The notes below the pieces were generated by a model that searched no databases, was not told the origin of the DNA, and worked only from the letters and a program-made list of their open reading frames with translations. Below are positions 8,469 through 17,788 of a stretch of 64,000 nucleotides of DNA, one piece after another. Position 1 is the stretch's first letter; every line of letters starts with the position of its first letter. The position numbers and the translations under genes were made by a program. The stretch comes from Microbacterium faecale (lineage in GTDB: Bacteria > Actinomycetota > Actinomycetes > Actinomycetales > Microbacteriaceae): positions 1,870,166 through 1,934,165 of the forward strand of contig NZ_BMHO01000001.1 in assembly GCF_014640975.1 (NCBI RefSeq). Direction: 5' to 3'.

Positions 8469-9631
8469 GCGACGCCGACGATCTCCAGCCCGGGCCCACG
8501 GGCGGCGCCCTGCTCGCCGCGTTCGACGAGCTCGCGCCCCGCCTGCGTCGGTCGCCCGATCTCGAGGCGCCCGACCTCGTCGCCGCCGACGCCAGCGACC
8601 GCCTGATCCTCGCCGAGACGCTCCCGCTCGGGGACGACGTGGTCGTCATCGGTGATCGCTACGGCGGCCTGACGCTGCCGATCCTCGTCGCAGACCCCTC
8701 GGCCCGCGTGCGCGTGCACCAGGACCCCCTCACGAGCGAACGGGCACTCGCGGAGAACGCCGAGCGCCTCGGGATCGAGCTGACCGGCCGCGTGACCTGG
8801 CACGACCTTGGCGCATCCCTCACGCGGGATGCGACGACGGTGCTGTTGCAGCTGCCGCGCGGCCTCGACGCGCTCGACGAGATCGCGCGCGTGGTCGCCG
8901 AGGCCGCGGACCCGTCGGCGCGCGTGATCGCGGGAGGACGGGTGAAGCACATGACGCGCACGATGAACGAGGTATTGGGAATGCACTTCGCGTCGGTGCG
9001 AGCCAGCCGCGGCGTAGGGAAGTCACGCGCGCTGCACGCGGCCGAGCCGGTGCGTGGCGCGGGGGAGCCGTGGCCGCGCCGCCGCCATCACGCCGATGTC
9101 GGCCTCGAGCTCGTGGCGCACGGAGCCGCCTTCGCCGGAACGGACCTCGATATCGGCACGCGTTTCCTGCTGACGCATCTCGAGGATATGCCGCATGCGG
9201 AATCCGTGATCGATCTCGGCTGCGGCACCGGCGCGATCTCCGCGTCGTACGCTCGCGCGCGCCCCGGCGCCCGGCTCATCGCGACCGATCGCTCCGCAGC
9301 CGCCGTCAGCTCGGCGCGGGCCACGATGGCGGCGAACGGCGTGACGGATCGGGTCCAGGTCGTGCGCGACGACGGTCTCGCCGCGCAGCCAGACGGCTCC
9401 CACGATCTCGTGCTGCTGAACCCGCCGTTCCATTCGGGAAACGCGGTCACGGACCGCATCGCGCCGCGCCTGTTCGCCGAGGCGGCGCGAGCTCTGCGCC
9501 CGGGCGGCGAGCTGTGGACGGTCTGGAATAGCCACCTGCGCTACCGCCCGCAGCTCGAGCGACTGGTCGGCCCGACGCGACAGATCGCGCGCAACAGCAC
9601 CTTCACGATCACGGCCTCGACGCGCCGGTAG
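8465..9631 (+). CDS. Class I SAM-dependent methyltransferase, RsmC/RlmG-like
   Basis: A 388-residue protein with the tandem architecture of RsmC/RlmG 23S/16S rRNA guanine-N2 methyltransferases. It has a degenerate N-terminal methyltransferase-like half and a catalytic C-terminal half. Motif I VIDLGCGTGAIS is near residue 249 and the base-flipping/catalytic NPPFH near residue 319. RPGGELWTVWNSHLRY is also typical of the family. It probably methylates a guanine in rRNA with SAM. It overlaps smc by ATGA, which indicates translational coupling. Its TAG stop (9629-9631) is also the first half of the -10 element of ftsY. Whether it is RsmC or RlmG cannot be decided here. Confidence 0.8.
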   Translation: MSDADDLQPGPTGGALLAAFDELAPRLRRSPDLEAPDLVAADASDRLILAETLPLGDDVVVIGDRYGGLTLPILVADPSARVRVHQDPLTSERALAENAERLGIELTGRVTWHDLGASLTRDATTVLLQLPRGLDALDEIARVVAEAADPSARVIAGGRVKHMTRTMNEVLGMHFASVRASRGVGKSRALHAAEPVRGAGEPWPRRRHHADVGLELVAHGAAFAGTDLDIGTRFLLTHLEDMPHAESVIDLGCGTGAISASYARARPGARLIATDRSAAAVSSARATMAANGVTDRVQVVRDDGLAAQPDGSHDLVLLNPPFHSGNAVTDRIAPRLFAEAARALRPGGELWTVWNSHLRYRPQLERLVGPTRQIARNSTFTITASTRR

Positions 9632-9641
9632 GCTGGTCGAC

Positions 9642-10511
9642 ATGGCGGAGAAGTGGTCCCTCGGCCGCGCGTTGCGCGGCATGTTCGTGAAAGAGACGAT
9701 CGACGACGACACGTGGGAGGACCTCGAGACCGCGCTGATCACGGCCGACTTCGGGCCGGACATCACCGAGCAGATCGTCGACGACCTGCGCGAGAAGGTC
9801 GCCCGCTTCCACACGGAGGATCCGAAAGACCTCAAGCGCATGCTCGTCGAGAGCCTCGAGGAGCGGTTCGCCCAGTTCGACACCACCCTGAAACTGACCG
9901 AACGCCCCGCGGTGGTGCTCGTCGTCGGCGTCAACGGTGTCGGCAAGACGACGACGATCGGCAAGTTCGCGCATTTCCTGAAGCGCTTCGGACGATCGAT
10001 CGTGATCGGCGCGGCCGACACGTTCCGCGCCGCGGCGGTGGAGCAGCTCGCGACGTGGGCCGAACGCGCGGACGCGGCGATCGTACGTCCCGAGCGCGAG
10101 GGGCAGGACCCCGCGTCGGTCGCCTATCAGACCATTGATCACGCCAAGACCCACGGCACCGAGATCGTGCTCGTCGACACGGCGGGCCGACTGCACACGA
10201 AGGCCGGCCTGATGGACGAGCTGCAGAAGGTCCGCCGCGTCATCGAGAAGCAGGCACCCGTCAGCGAGGTGCTCCTCGTGCTCGACGCGACGACCGGCCA
10301 GAACGGCGTGATGCAGGCCGAGGCGTTCCTCGAGCACGCCGGCGTGACGGGCCTCGTGATCACGAAGCTCGACGGATCCGCGAAGGGCGGGTTCGTGCTG
10401 AGCGTCCAGGAACGCACGGGGATCCCCGTGAAGCTGCTGGGCGAGGGCGAGGGCATCGGCGACCTCGCGGGTTTCACGCCGCACGCGTTCGCCGCGCAGC
10501 TCGTCGGCTGA
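9642..10511 (+). CDS. ftsY: Signal recognition particle receptor FtsY
   Basis: A 289-residue SRP GTPase that docks the ribosome-SRP complex at the membrane. An N-terminal helical N domain is followed by the G domain. G1 GVNGVGKTT is near residues 97-105, G3 DTAGR near 179 and G4 TKLDGSAKGG near 240. The acidic A domain of some FtsY proteins is absent, so membrane contact relies on the N-terminal amphipathic region. ATG 9642 follows TAGGCT (9629-9634) by seven bases, predicting a leaderless message. The family identity is unambiguous. Confidence 0.97.
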   Translation: MAEKWSLGRALRGMFVKETIDDDTWEDLETALITADFGPDITEQIVDDLREKVARFHTEDPKDLKRMLVESLEERFAQFDTTLKLTERPAVVLVVGVNGVGKTTTIGKFAHFLKRFGRSIVIGAADTFRAAAVEQLATWAERADAAIVRPEREGQDPASVAYQTIDHAKTHGTEIVLVDTAGRLHTKAGLMDELQKVRRVIEKQAPVSEVLLVLDATTGQNGVMQAEAFLEHAGVTGLVITKLDGSAKGGFVLSVQERTGIPVKLLGEGEGIGDLAGFTPHAFAAQLVG

Positions 10512-10550
10512 AGTGTTCCGCCGCCCGCCGAGACGTGATTGAGTGGGCGT

Positions 10551-11051
10551 ATGGCGATCGAACACGACTACTTCGGGCTGCTCGAGACGGGCCCCGACGG
10601 CGCGATCTTCTGGAGCGAGAACGTCGACCTGGGGGACATGCGCGTCACGGTCGATCTCACCGCGCCGGATCAGGACGATGTCACGCTCGACGCGCTCGAC
10701 GCCGCGGCGTCGCTCGTGACGTCGATCGAGGAGATCGATCGTCGCGCGCGCCACGCCATGCTCGCGGAGGTCGACAACCGCGCGAGCGACGTGACGGAGT
10801 TCATCCTCGAGATGACGAAGCGCTACGGCGACGAGCTTGACGACATCCTCGTCGACGTCTCCGGCGACGCGCCGGTCGACGTCATTCGGTCGCTCGAGCT
10901 GATGAGCATGACGATCCTGGCCGACGAGCACGATGGTTCGGATCCGTTCGCGGTGCTCGAGTACGCGCTGGACCCGGATGAGACCGACGACGTGCTTCTC
11001 GTCAACTTCGCGGGTGACGGCACGGTGCAGTCGGTCACGAACGCCGACTGA
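10551..11051 (+). CDS. DUF2004-type protein
   Basis: A 166-residue acidic cytoplasmic protein with no signal peptide or membrane segment. The organisation resembles DUF2004 proteins: an N-terminal beta region (FGLLETGPDGAIFWSENVDLG) and a helical middle with MLAEVDNRASDVTEFILEM. The C-terminal half resembles a short DUF2262-like beta domain (VLEYALDPDETDDVLLVNF). No catalytic motif is evident. The ATG at 10551 was chosen over a start four codons upstream because it begins the conserved region. The TGA stop abuts the stop of the convergent ABC ATPase with no base between. Function unknown. Confidence 0.6.
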   Translation: MAIEHDYFGLLETGPDGAIFWSENVDLGDMRVTVDLTAPDQDDVTLDALDAAASLVTSIEEIDRRARHAMLAEVDNRASDVTEFILEMTKRYGDELDDILVDVSGDAPVDVIRSLELMSMTILADEHDGSDPFAVLEYALDPDETDDVLLVNFAGDGTVQSVTNAD

Positions 11052-12539
11052 TCATCCCGCCGCGGCGATCAGTTCCCGCGTGAACGGGTGCTGTGGATCC
11101 GCGTACACGCGGTCAGTGGGGCCCTCCTCGACGACGCGGCCGTCTCGCATCACCGCGACGTGATCGGCCATGCCGCGAACGACGGCGAGATCGTGCGAGA
11201 TGAAGACCATGGCGAGGCCGTCACGCGTCTGCAGGTCGCGCAGCAGGGCGAGGATTCCGGCCTGCGTCGTGACGTCGAGCGCCGAGACGGGCTCGTCGCA
11301 CACGAGGACCTCCGGCATGGCCGCGAGCGCCCGCGCGATGGCGACGCGTTGGCGCTGCCCGCCCGAGAGTCGAGCGGGGAGGCGGTCGAGCATTCCGGCG
11401 TCGAGGCCCACGCGTTCGAGCAGCTCCGCCGGACGCGGAGCGCTGTCCGCTCGCGCGTCGCGGAGGATGCGGCCGACGGTGCGCCGCGGATCGAACGATC
11501 CGAGCGGATCCTGCGGAACGAGACGCACCCGCGGCTCGCCCGAGCGGTGAACGGATCCGGCGTCGGGCCGCTCCGCGCCGATCAGCACGCGCGCGAGCGT
11601 GGACTTCCCCGAGCCCGACTCGCCGACGACCCCGAGGGTCCGGCCCGCCGTCAGGCGCACGCTGACGCCGTCGAGGGCGGTCACGCGACCGTACCGTCGC
11701 ACCACATCGCGCGCCTCGATTCCCACGCCCGTGCCGTGATCTGCGGGCGGGGCGTCGCGTGGTGCCGCCGCCGTCGGAAGGGCGGCGAGGAGGGCGCGCG
11801 TGACGGGGTGCGACGGCGACGTCAGCACGGATCCGGCAGAGCCGGTCTCGATCGCGCGGCCCGCGTCGAGCACCAGGACGCGGTCGGCGATGCGGCGGGC
11901 GGCCAGCAGGTCGTGGGTGATGAACAGGACCCCCGCGCCGTCATCTGCGAGGCCGCGCAACAGGTCGAGCACGCGCGCCGCCACGGTCGCGTCGAGCGCC
12001 GTCGTCGGTTCGTCCGCGATGAGCATCCGCGCGCCGCCGACGATCGCGGACGCGATGAGCACGCGCTGCCGCATCCCTCCGGACAGTTCGCCGGATCGAC
12101 GGCCGAGCAGCGCCTCTGCATCCGGCAGTCCGGCCCGTTCCAGCGCCTCGATCACCTGACGGCGGCGCTCGCGCCTCCGGACGCCGCGGATCGCGAGGGG
12201 CTCCCCGACCTCGGCTGCGACGGTCCGCAGCGGGTCGAGGGACTGCAGGGCGTCCTGCAGCACGAGGCCGATGTCGGATCCGCGCAGCTGCCGCCACCGA
12301 CGCGGCCGAGCGGAGCGCAGATCCGTGCCGTCGAAGGTGAGCTCGTCGGCGTGCACGCGGGCGAACGGATCCGCCTGCGTGAGACCGAGCAGCGTGCGCG
12401 CCAGGACCGACTTGCCGGCGCCGGATTCGCCAACGATCGCGAGGATCTCGCCGGGAGCGATGTCGAGCGAGACGTCCTCGAGGACGCGACCCGAACCCGG
12501 CAGATCGACGTCGAGCCCGCGCAGGCTCATGAGCGTCAT
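11052..12539 (-). CDS. Dipeptide/nickel-type ABC importer, fused double ATPase
   Basis: A 495-residue fusion of two ABC ATPase domains equivalent to DppD and DppF. The first has Walker A GESGAGKS and signature LSGGMRQRV. The second has GESGSGKS and LSGGQRQRV. Each carries Walker B with a following glutamate (ADEPTTALD, CDEPVSALD). It energises the two permeases encoded just upstream, and the start overlaps the second permease gene by ATGA. The substrate of this importer family ranges from peptides to nickel and opines and cannot be set from the ATPase. It is the last gene of the operon and meets the convergent DUF2004 gene without an intergenic base. Confidence 0.92.
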   Translation of the reverse strand: MTLMSLRGLDVDLPGSGRVLEDVSLDIAPGEILAIVGESGAGKSVLARTLLGLTQADPFARVHADELTFDGTDLRSARPRRWRQLRGSDIGLVLQDALQSLDPLRTVAAEVGEPLAIRGVRRRERRRQVIEALERAGLPDAEALLGRRSGELSGGMRQRVLIASAIVGGARMLIADEPTTALDATVAARVLDLLRGLADDGAGVLFITHDLLAARRIADRVLVLDAGRAIETGSAGSVLTSPSHPVTRALLAALPTAAAPRDAPPADHGTGVGIEARDVVRRYGRVTALDGVSVRLTAGRTLGVVGESGSGKSTLARVLIGAERPDAGSVHRSGEPRVRLVPQDPLGSFDPRRTVGRILRDARADSAPRPAELLERVGLDAGMLDRLPARLSGGQRQRVAIARALAAMPEVLVCDEPVSALDVTTQAGILALLRDLQTRDGLAMVFISHDLAVVRGMADHVAVMRDGRVVEEGPTDRVYADPQHPFTRELIAAAG

Positions 12540-13366
12540 GACGTCGACCCCTTCGATAGCGCCCGGCCGAGGGCGGTGAGTGCGGTCGCCGTGACGATGA
12601 TCGCGAGCCCGGGGAAGAACGTCATCCACCACGCGGTCGCGAGGTACACCCGTCCGGCGTTCAGCATCGAGCCCCACTCGGGCGACGGCGGCTCGGCCCC
12701 GAGGCCGAGGAAGCTCAGGGCGGAGACCCACACGATCGCCTGTCCGACGCCGAGTGTGACGAGAGCGGCGAGTGGCCAGAGCGTGTTGGGTAGCACGTGG
12801 CGAACGAACGCGCGCGGTGCGGAGAGTCCTTCGTGGCGGGCGTAGGCGACGTAGTCGCTCATCGCGACCTGGCGCACCCGCGCGCGGATGACGCGGGCGT
12901 ACCCGGGCGCGGTCGCCAGCCCGACCGCGAGGACGGAGCTGGTCGGGCCGGCGCCGAGCACGGCAACGAAGAGTAGCGCCATGACCAGTGTCGGCAGGGC
13001 GTAGAGCACCTCGACGACGCGGGTGAGCGCCTGGTCGACGAGCCGCGGGCCGAGGCCGGAGGCGAAGCCGATGACGACGCCGAGCCCGATGCCGATTGCG
13101 GTGGCGGCGATGCCGATCCCCGCCGACGCCCCGGCGCCGTGCACGACGCGGGTGAGGACATCTCTGCCCGACTCGTCGGTCCCGAACGGATGGGCGAGGC
13201 TGGGTGGTCGGAAGCCGTCGGCAGGGGAGATGCCGAGGGGATCCCCCGGCGCGATGAGCCCGGGGGCAATGATCGAGACGCCGAGCGCGAGCACGACGAC
13301 CGCGGCGGTGATCCCGGGGGCGCCGAGCGCGGCCGCGGCGTGGCGGACGCGAGGGACTGGTCTCAT
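12536..13366 (-). CDS. ABC importer permease, DppC type
   Basis: A 276-residue inner-membrane permease of the BPD_transp_1 family. It has an N-terminal transmembrane helix (ITAAVVVLALGVSIIAPGLIAPGDP), the family loop HPFGTDESGRDVLTRVVHGA, and about five further helices. The EAA loop, ARHEGLSAPRAFVRHVLPN, contacts the ATPase. The DppC-specific GTDESGRD motif separates it from its partner. ATG 13366 overlaps the upstream permease stop by four bases. Confidence 0.9.
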   Translation of the reverse strand: MRPVPRVRHAAAALGAPGITAAVVVLALGVSIIAPGLIAPGDPLGISPADGFRPPSLAHPFGTDESGRDVLTRVVHGAGASAGIGIAATAIGIGLGVVIGFASGLGPRLVDQALTRVVEVLYALPTLVMALLFVAVLGAGPTSSVLAVGLATAPGYARVIRARVRQVAMSDYVAYARHEGLSAPRAFVRHVLPNTLWPLAALVTLGVGQAIVWVSALSFLGLGAEPPSPEWGSMLNAGRVYLATAWWMTFFPGLAIIVTATALTALGRALSKGSTS

Positions 13367-14352
13367 GATCCCACCGCCACGTCCGGCGCGCGGCGGGCGC
13401 GAGCGGCGCGACGCAGGCGGGGATCCACGACGAGCTCGAGCGCGTCGGTCGCGATCACGACGACGACGTACATGAGCGCGACGATGACAACCGCGCCGAT
13501 GACGACGGGGACATCGCGGGCGAGTGCGGCCTGCTGCAGCAGGCGTCCGAGGCCCGGACGGGCGAACAGCACCTCGACGACGACCGCCCCGCTGAGGAGG
13601 CTGCCGAACGCCCAGCCCGACAGCGAGATCGCCGGCAGGCTCGCGTGCCGAAGGGTGTGGCGCAGCAGGACCCGCAGCTCGCTGGCGCCGCGCGCACGCG
13701 CCGAGGTCGCGAACGGCGCGATATCCGCCGTATCGAGCGCGTCGCGCGAGACCTGCGACAGGAAGCCGGCGATCGGGATGGCCAGCGTGACGACGGGCAT
13801 CGCGAGCGAAGCGGGGTCGTTCCCGGTGCTGGTCGCGGGAAGCCAGCCGGCGCTCGAGGCGAAGATCATGATGAGCACGGCGCCGAGCCAGAACTGCGGG
13901 ACCACACTCGCCACCACTTCCAGCGCGCGCATCACGGATCCGACCGCGCGCCCGAAGCGCCCGCGCGACACGGACTGCACGACGGCGCCCGCGACGGCGA
14001 GGATCCACGCCAGCACGAGGGCGATCGCGGCGAGCAACAGGGTGGACGGCAGGGCAGCCCACAGCAGGTCGGCGACCGGCTGGCGTCGGGCGAACGAGTC
14101 GCCGAGCTGCAGCGTCGCGATATCACGCAGCTGCAGGAGGTACTGCGACACCAACGGCTGATCGAGCGCGTAGGCCTCGACGGCCGCGCGCACGGACTCC
14201 TCGCTCGCCTGCGAGCCGGGGCCGCCGAGAATCGCCTCGAGCGGATCCCCGGACGCACGCAGGGCGAAGAAAACGAGTGTCGCGACGAGCCAGACGACGC
14301 CGATGGCCGCGGCGAGCTTCGCCGCGAGCCACTTCAGCGTCGTCATCGTCAC
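13363..14352 (-). CDS. ABC importer permease, DppB type
   Basis: A 329-residue permease with about six transmembrane helices. The N-terminal helix GVVWLVATLVFFALRASGDP is typical of DppB. The EAA loop is SARARGASELRVLLRHTLRHA. It pairs with the DppC-type protein to form the channel. I chose GTG 14352, which overlaps the stop of the binding-protein gene as GTGA; ATG 14346 is an alternative two codons downstream. Confidence 0.9.
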   Translation of the reverse strand: MTMTTLKWLAAKLAAAIGVVWLVATLVFFALRASGDPLEAILGGPGSQASEESVRAAVEAYALDQPLVSQYLLQLRDIATLQLGDSFARRQPVADLLWAALPSTLLLAAIALVLAWILAVAGAVVQSVSRGRFGRAVGSVMRALEVVASVVPQFWLGAVLIMIFASSAGWLPATSTGNDPASLAMPVVTLAIPIAGFLSQVSRDALDTADIAPFATSARARGASELRVLLRHTLRHASLPAISLSGWAFGSLLSGAVVVEVLFARPGLGRLLQQAALARDVPVVIGAVVIVALMYVVVVIATDALELVVDPRLRRAARARRAPDVAVGS

Positions 14353-15977
14353 TCGGTCAGCTGCGCGTTGACGAACGTCGGCGTCGAGATCGTGTGGAGC
14401 GTGCCGACCCCCGTCACCTGGTTCGTGAGGAAGTGGTTCTGCTGGTCGTACAGCGGCAGGACGGTGAAGCTGTCGAGGATGATCCGCTGGGCGTCGGTAT
14501 AGAGCTGCTGTCGTTCGGCGTCGTCCGTCGTCGCGAGCGCGTCCTCGAGCAGGGCGTCGAGCTCCGGATCGGTCAGCTGGGCGTTGTTCGCGAAGTACCC
14601 GGAGGGTGCCGGCACCGTGCCGTCAGAGTGGTACAGAATGCGCAGGACGTCGGGGCCGACGGTCGTGTACGGCGCCGACACCGCCTCGTACTCGTGGGCC
14701 GCGAGCGCGCCGTACCACGTCGACAGGTCGGTGGGCTGCAGTTCGACGTCGAAGCCGACCGCGGCGGTGTTCGACTGGATCTGCTCGAACAGCGACTGCT
14801 CGGCCGCGGTCGACTGGTTGGTCGAGACGGGGAAGCGCACGGCGAGGCGCTCGCCGTCCTTCATGCGCGTGCCGTCATCGGCGCGCTCGGTCCACCCGGC
14901 CTCGTCGAGCAGGCTCTCCGCCTCGTCGGGATCCGTGCGGAACAGCTCCTCGTCGCTCAGCGCGAACGGCTCAGCGCTCGACAGTGCGGAGTATGAGCGG
15001 CTCGCGGTGCCGGCGAAGAGCGTCTCGATACCGGGGGACGGGTCGGCGGCGCGGATGAACGCCTCGCGCACGAGGGCGTCGTCGAATGGCGCCTGCGCCG
15101 AGTTCAGCTCGATGCGGTTCGCCGCAGCCGGTCGCGGCGCGTCGATGTGTCCGAGACTCTGCGACTCTGCGGCCGCGATGTCGGCCGGCAGGGGATTGTC
15201 GATGACGTGCACCTCGCCCGACGCGAGCGCCGACTGGCGGGTGGCGGCGTCCGGGATGAAGCGCCATTCGATCCGCTCGAGGTGCGCTGCACCCTCGTGG
15301 TCGATCTCCGGGTTCGTCGGGACGTAGTCGTCGTTGCGTACGAGGGTCACCGACTGCTGGGGCGCCCAGCTCTCGACGATGAAGGGACCGGTCCCGATCG
15401 GCGCCTGGCAGTTCTCGTCCATGCCGCGCTCGATGCCCGCGGGTGACTGCATCGCCGACCACTGCTGGCTCAGCACCTCGAGCAAGGCGGACTTCGGGGT
15501 CGACAGGTGCAGCCGTACGTTCGTCTCGTCGACGACCTCGACCTCCTCGACCTGCTCGACCGAGAGGTAGCCGGTCGACGAGGCGGTGTCGGGATCCTGG
15601 AGATGCTCGATGTTGACCTTGACCGCCTCGGCGTCGAACGGGGTGCCGTCGGTGAACGTGATGTCGTCTCGCAGCGCGATGTCCCACGTGAGACCATCCT
15701 CAGAGGCCTCACCGGATTCCGCGAGCCACGGGACGATCTCGCCGTCCGCGTCGCGCCCGAACAACGGCTCGAGGTACTGCGTCGAGATCAGGCCCTGGGG
15801 GTAGTTGCCGCCGACGTGGGGATCGAGGCAGGTCGGCTCCGCATCGCCCGTCGCGTACACGAGGGTGCCGCCCGCGACGGCCTCGGGCTCGGTCTGCGGG
15901 GCGGGCGTGCAGGCGGCGGCGACGAGCGCGACGGACGTGAGAGCGAGTGCCGACACGGCACGACGAAGCAGAGGCAT
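14349..15977 (-). CDS. ABC importer substrate-binding lipoprotein, family 5
   Basis: A 542-residue lipoprotein of the SBP_bac_5 family. It has a positively charged N-terminus, a hydrophobic core and the lipobox VAAAC with the lipidated cysteine at about residue 23. The mature part has family features such as EPLFGRDADGEIVPWLAES and DGLTWDIALRDDITFTDGTPFDAEAV. It delivers a peptide-like or other organic ligand to the permease pair. It is the first gene of a four-gene operon coupled by overlapping stop/start codons. The promoter region holds TAAGCT (16027-16032) and the palindrome at 15998-16010 that recurs beside tetR/lipB, so the operon is probably under that TetR regulator. Confidence 0.92.
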   Translation of the reverse strand: MPLLRRAVSALALTSVALVAAACTPAPQTEPEAVAGGTLVYATGDAEPTCLDPHVGGNYPQGLISTQYLEPLFGRDADGEIVPWLAESGEASEDGLTWDIALRDDITFTDGTPFDAEAVKVNIEHLQDPDTASSTGYLSVEQVEEVEVVDETNVRLHLSTPKSALLEVLSQQWSAMQSPAGIERGMDENCQAPIGTGPFIVESWAPQQSVTLVRNDDYVPTNPEIDHEGAAHLERIEWRFIPDAATRQSALASGEVHVIDNPLPADIAAAESQSLGHIDAPRPAAANRIELNSAQAPFDDALVREAFIRAADPSPGIETLFAGTASRSYSALSSAEPFALSDEELFRTDPDEAESLLDEAGWTERADDGTRMKDGERLAVRFPVSTNQSTAAEQSLFEQIQSNTAAVGFDVELQPTDLSTWYGALAAHEYEAVSAPYTTVGPDVLRILYHSDGTVPAPSGYFANNAQLTDPELDALLEDALATTDDAERQQLYTDAQRIILDSFTVLPLYDQQNHFLTNQVTGVGTLHTISTPTFVNAQLTE

Positions 15978-15997
15978 GGATTCCCTCGACAGTGATG

Positions 15998-16010
15998 TGG
16001 ACGCGGTCCA
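15998..16010. promoter_or_regulatory. TetR-type operator upstream of the ABC importer
   Basis: A perfect 13-bp palindrome, TGGAC GCG GTCCA, 20 bases upstream of the importer's first ATG and downstream of a TAAGCT -10-like element. With its AGAAA-type flank it matches the palindrome at 17729-17741 in all but one central base. Its position between promoter and start codon suits repression by the neighbouring TetR protein. Confidence 0.65.
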
Positions 16011-16078
16011 GAAATAGACCGCACCCAGCTTAACGCCCGGATGCGAGCGGTTGTTCCCGCCTCATTCGGGCGAGGGGA

Positions 16079-17071
16079 TCAGAGTGCCTGCGCGAACTCG
16101 GCCGGCGCGCTGTCGGCGATGTGCTGCAGGTGCGGCGGGATCGGCCGACCCTTCTCGCGCATCGAGCGCGCCCACAGCCGTCCCGCACGGTAGGACGAGC
16201 GCACGAGGGGGCCCGCGAGGACGCCGAGGAACCCCATTTCCTCGGCCGCCTCGCGCAGGTCTACGAACTCGCCCGGTCTGACCCACCGATCGACCGGGAG
16301 GTGGCGCGGTGAGGGGCGCAGGTACTGCGTGAGCGTGATGATGTCGCACCCCGCCTCGCGGAGGTCGGCGAGCGTCTCGAGGATCTCGCGGGGGTCTTCG
16401 CCCATGCCGAGGATGAGGTTGGACTTCGTGATGAGTCCTGCCTCGTGCCCCTGGGTGATCACGCCGAGCGAGCGGTGATAGTCGAACGCCGGGCGGATCC
16501 GCCGGAACACGCGCGCCACCGTTTCGACGTTGTGCGCGAACACCTCGGGCCGCGCGCTGAAGATCTCGCCGAGGAAATCTGGTTCGCCGTTGTGTTCGTT
16601 CGCGAGCAGCTCGACGCCCGTGTTCGGGTTGAGCTCGTGGATTTTCCGCACGGTCTCGGCGTTGAGCCACGCGCCCGTGTCGGGGAGGTCATCGCGCGCG
16701 ACGCTCGTGACGGTGGCGTACCTCAACTCCATCCGGCGCACCGACTCGGCGACGCGACGCGGCTCGTCCGTGTCGTACGCCGCGGGGCGACCGGTGTCGA
16801 TCTGGCAGAAGTCGCAGCGCCTCGTGCACTGCGAGCCGCCGATGAGGAACGTCGCCTCACGATCCTCCCAGCACTCGAAGATGTTCGGGCAGCCCGCCTC
16901 CTGGCACACGGTGTGCAGGTCCTCGTCCTTCACGAGGGAGTGCAGGGCGCGGTACTCCGGACCCTGCTTCACGCGGGTCTTGATCCACTCGGGCTTCTTC
17001 TCGATGGGGGTCTGCGCGTTCCGCACCTCGAGCCGCAGCAGCTTCCTTCCCTCCGGCGCCGCGACGCTCAT
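16079..17071 (-). CDS. lipA: Lipoyl synthase
   Basis: A 330-residue radical-SAM enzyme that inserts two sulfurs into octanoyl groups on E2 and H proteins. The auxiliary cluster motif C-x4-C-x5-C is at C56, C61 and C67. The radical-SAM cluster motif C-x3-C-x2-C is at C82, C86 and C89. The conserved C-terminal RSSYRAG serine segment is present. ATG 17071 overlaps lipB by ATGA. Its product is needed by the E2 protein encoded at 44951-46684. Confidence 0.97.
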   Translation of the reverse strand: MSVAAPEGRKLLRLEVRNAQTPIEKKPEWIKTRVKQGPEYRALHSLVKDEDLHTVCQEAGCPNIFECWEDREATFLIGGSQCTRRCDFCQIDTGRPAAYDTDEPRRVAESVRRMELRYATVTSVARDDLPDTGAWLNAETVRKIHELNPNTGVELLANEHNGEPDFLGEIFSARPEVFAHNVETVARVFRRIRPAFDYHRSLGVITQGHEAGLITKSNLILGMGEDPREILETLADLREAGCDIITLTQYLRPSPRHLPVDRWVRPGEFVDLREAAEEMGFLGVLAGPLVRSSYRAGRLWARSMREKGRPIPPHLQHIADSAPAEFAQAL

Positions 17072-17709
17072 GCGGTCACCCGCTCGAAGGTGGCGGCGAA
17101 CGCGCGGCGCACGGCCGCCGACATGTCGGCAGGGGAGAGGTCGCGGCCGGTCTCCCGTCGAATCGATGTGACGGACGCGTCCTCGATACCGCACGGAATG
17201 AACTCGTCGTAGGCCTCCAGCGCGTTGTTGCAGTTGAGGGCGAAGCCGTGCAGGGTGACGCCGCGCTCGACGCGCACCCCGATCGCGGCGATCTTCGCCA
17301 GGGAGGATTCGCTGCCGACCCAGACGCCGGTGCGCCCGCGCACGCGGAAGCCGTGGACACCGACCTCGGCGAGCGCGTCGATGAGACAGGCCTCCAGCCG
17401 CCGCACGTGACCGACGACCTCGCGCTGCGCGCCGATGTGAACGATCGGGTAGCCGACGAGCTGTCCGGGGCCGTGCCAGGTGACCTTTCCGCCGCGGTCG
17501 ACGTCCACCACGGGGGTCTCGCCGAGTCCGGGGCGCTCGTGCTCCTCCGTCCGCGAACCCGCGGTGAAGACCGCCTCGTGCTCAAGGAGGATGAGAGTCT
17601 CCTCGCGTGTGCCGGCGACGATCTCCCCGTGGATCCGTCGCTGCAGGTGCCAGCCGGCAGCGTAGGGCACGTACATCGGGCCGTAGCCCGCCTCCAGCAC
17701 GGTGACCAT
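17068..17709 (-). CDS. lipB: Lipoyl(octanoyl) transferase
   Basis: A 213-residue enzyme that moves octanoate from acyl carrier protein to the lipoyl domain lysine. The signature [17 protein letters not shown] spans residues 72-88. The catalytic lysine lies in [12 protein letters not shown] and the catalytic cysteine in EFIPCGI. ATG 17709 was chosen over one five codons upstream because GAAAGGAA precedes it at good spacing. The 79-base gap to the divergent tetR contains the palindrome at 17729-17741 and a leftward TAGGGT (17747-17752), so lipB-lipA expression is probably touched by the regulator. Confidence 0.96.
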   Translation of the reverse strand: MVTVLEAGYGPMYVPYAAGWHLQRRIHGEIVAGTREETLILLEHEAVFTAGSRTEEHERPGLGETPVVDVDRGGKVTWHGPGQLVGYPIVHIGAQREVVGHVRRLEACLIDALAEVGVHGFRVRGRTGVWVGSESSLAKIAAIGVRVERGVTLHGFALNCNNALEAYDEFIPCGIEDASVTSIRRETGRDLSPADMSAAVRRAFAATFERVTA

Positions 17710-17728
17710 CGCGTTTCCTTTCAATAGA

Positions 17729-17741
17729 TGGACGCAGTCCA
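17729..17741. promoter_or_regulatory. TetR-type operator in the lipB/tetR intergenic region
   Basis: The palindrome TGGAC GCA GTCCA followed by GAAA. It lies just downstream of a leftward -10-like TAGGGT (17747-17752) and about 35 bases upstream of the rightward TACGCT of tetR. It is the second copy of the motif at 15998. The location suits control of lipB and autoregulation of tetR. Confidence 0.65.
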
Positions 17742-17788
17742 GAAAACCCTAGCGTGTCGCAGAGCGACGGCGGGCCTACGCTGGGGGC

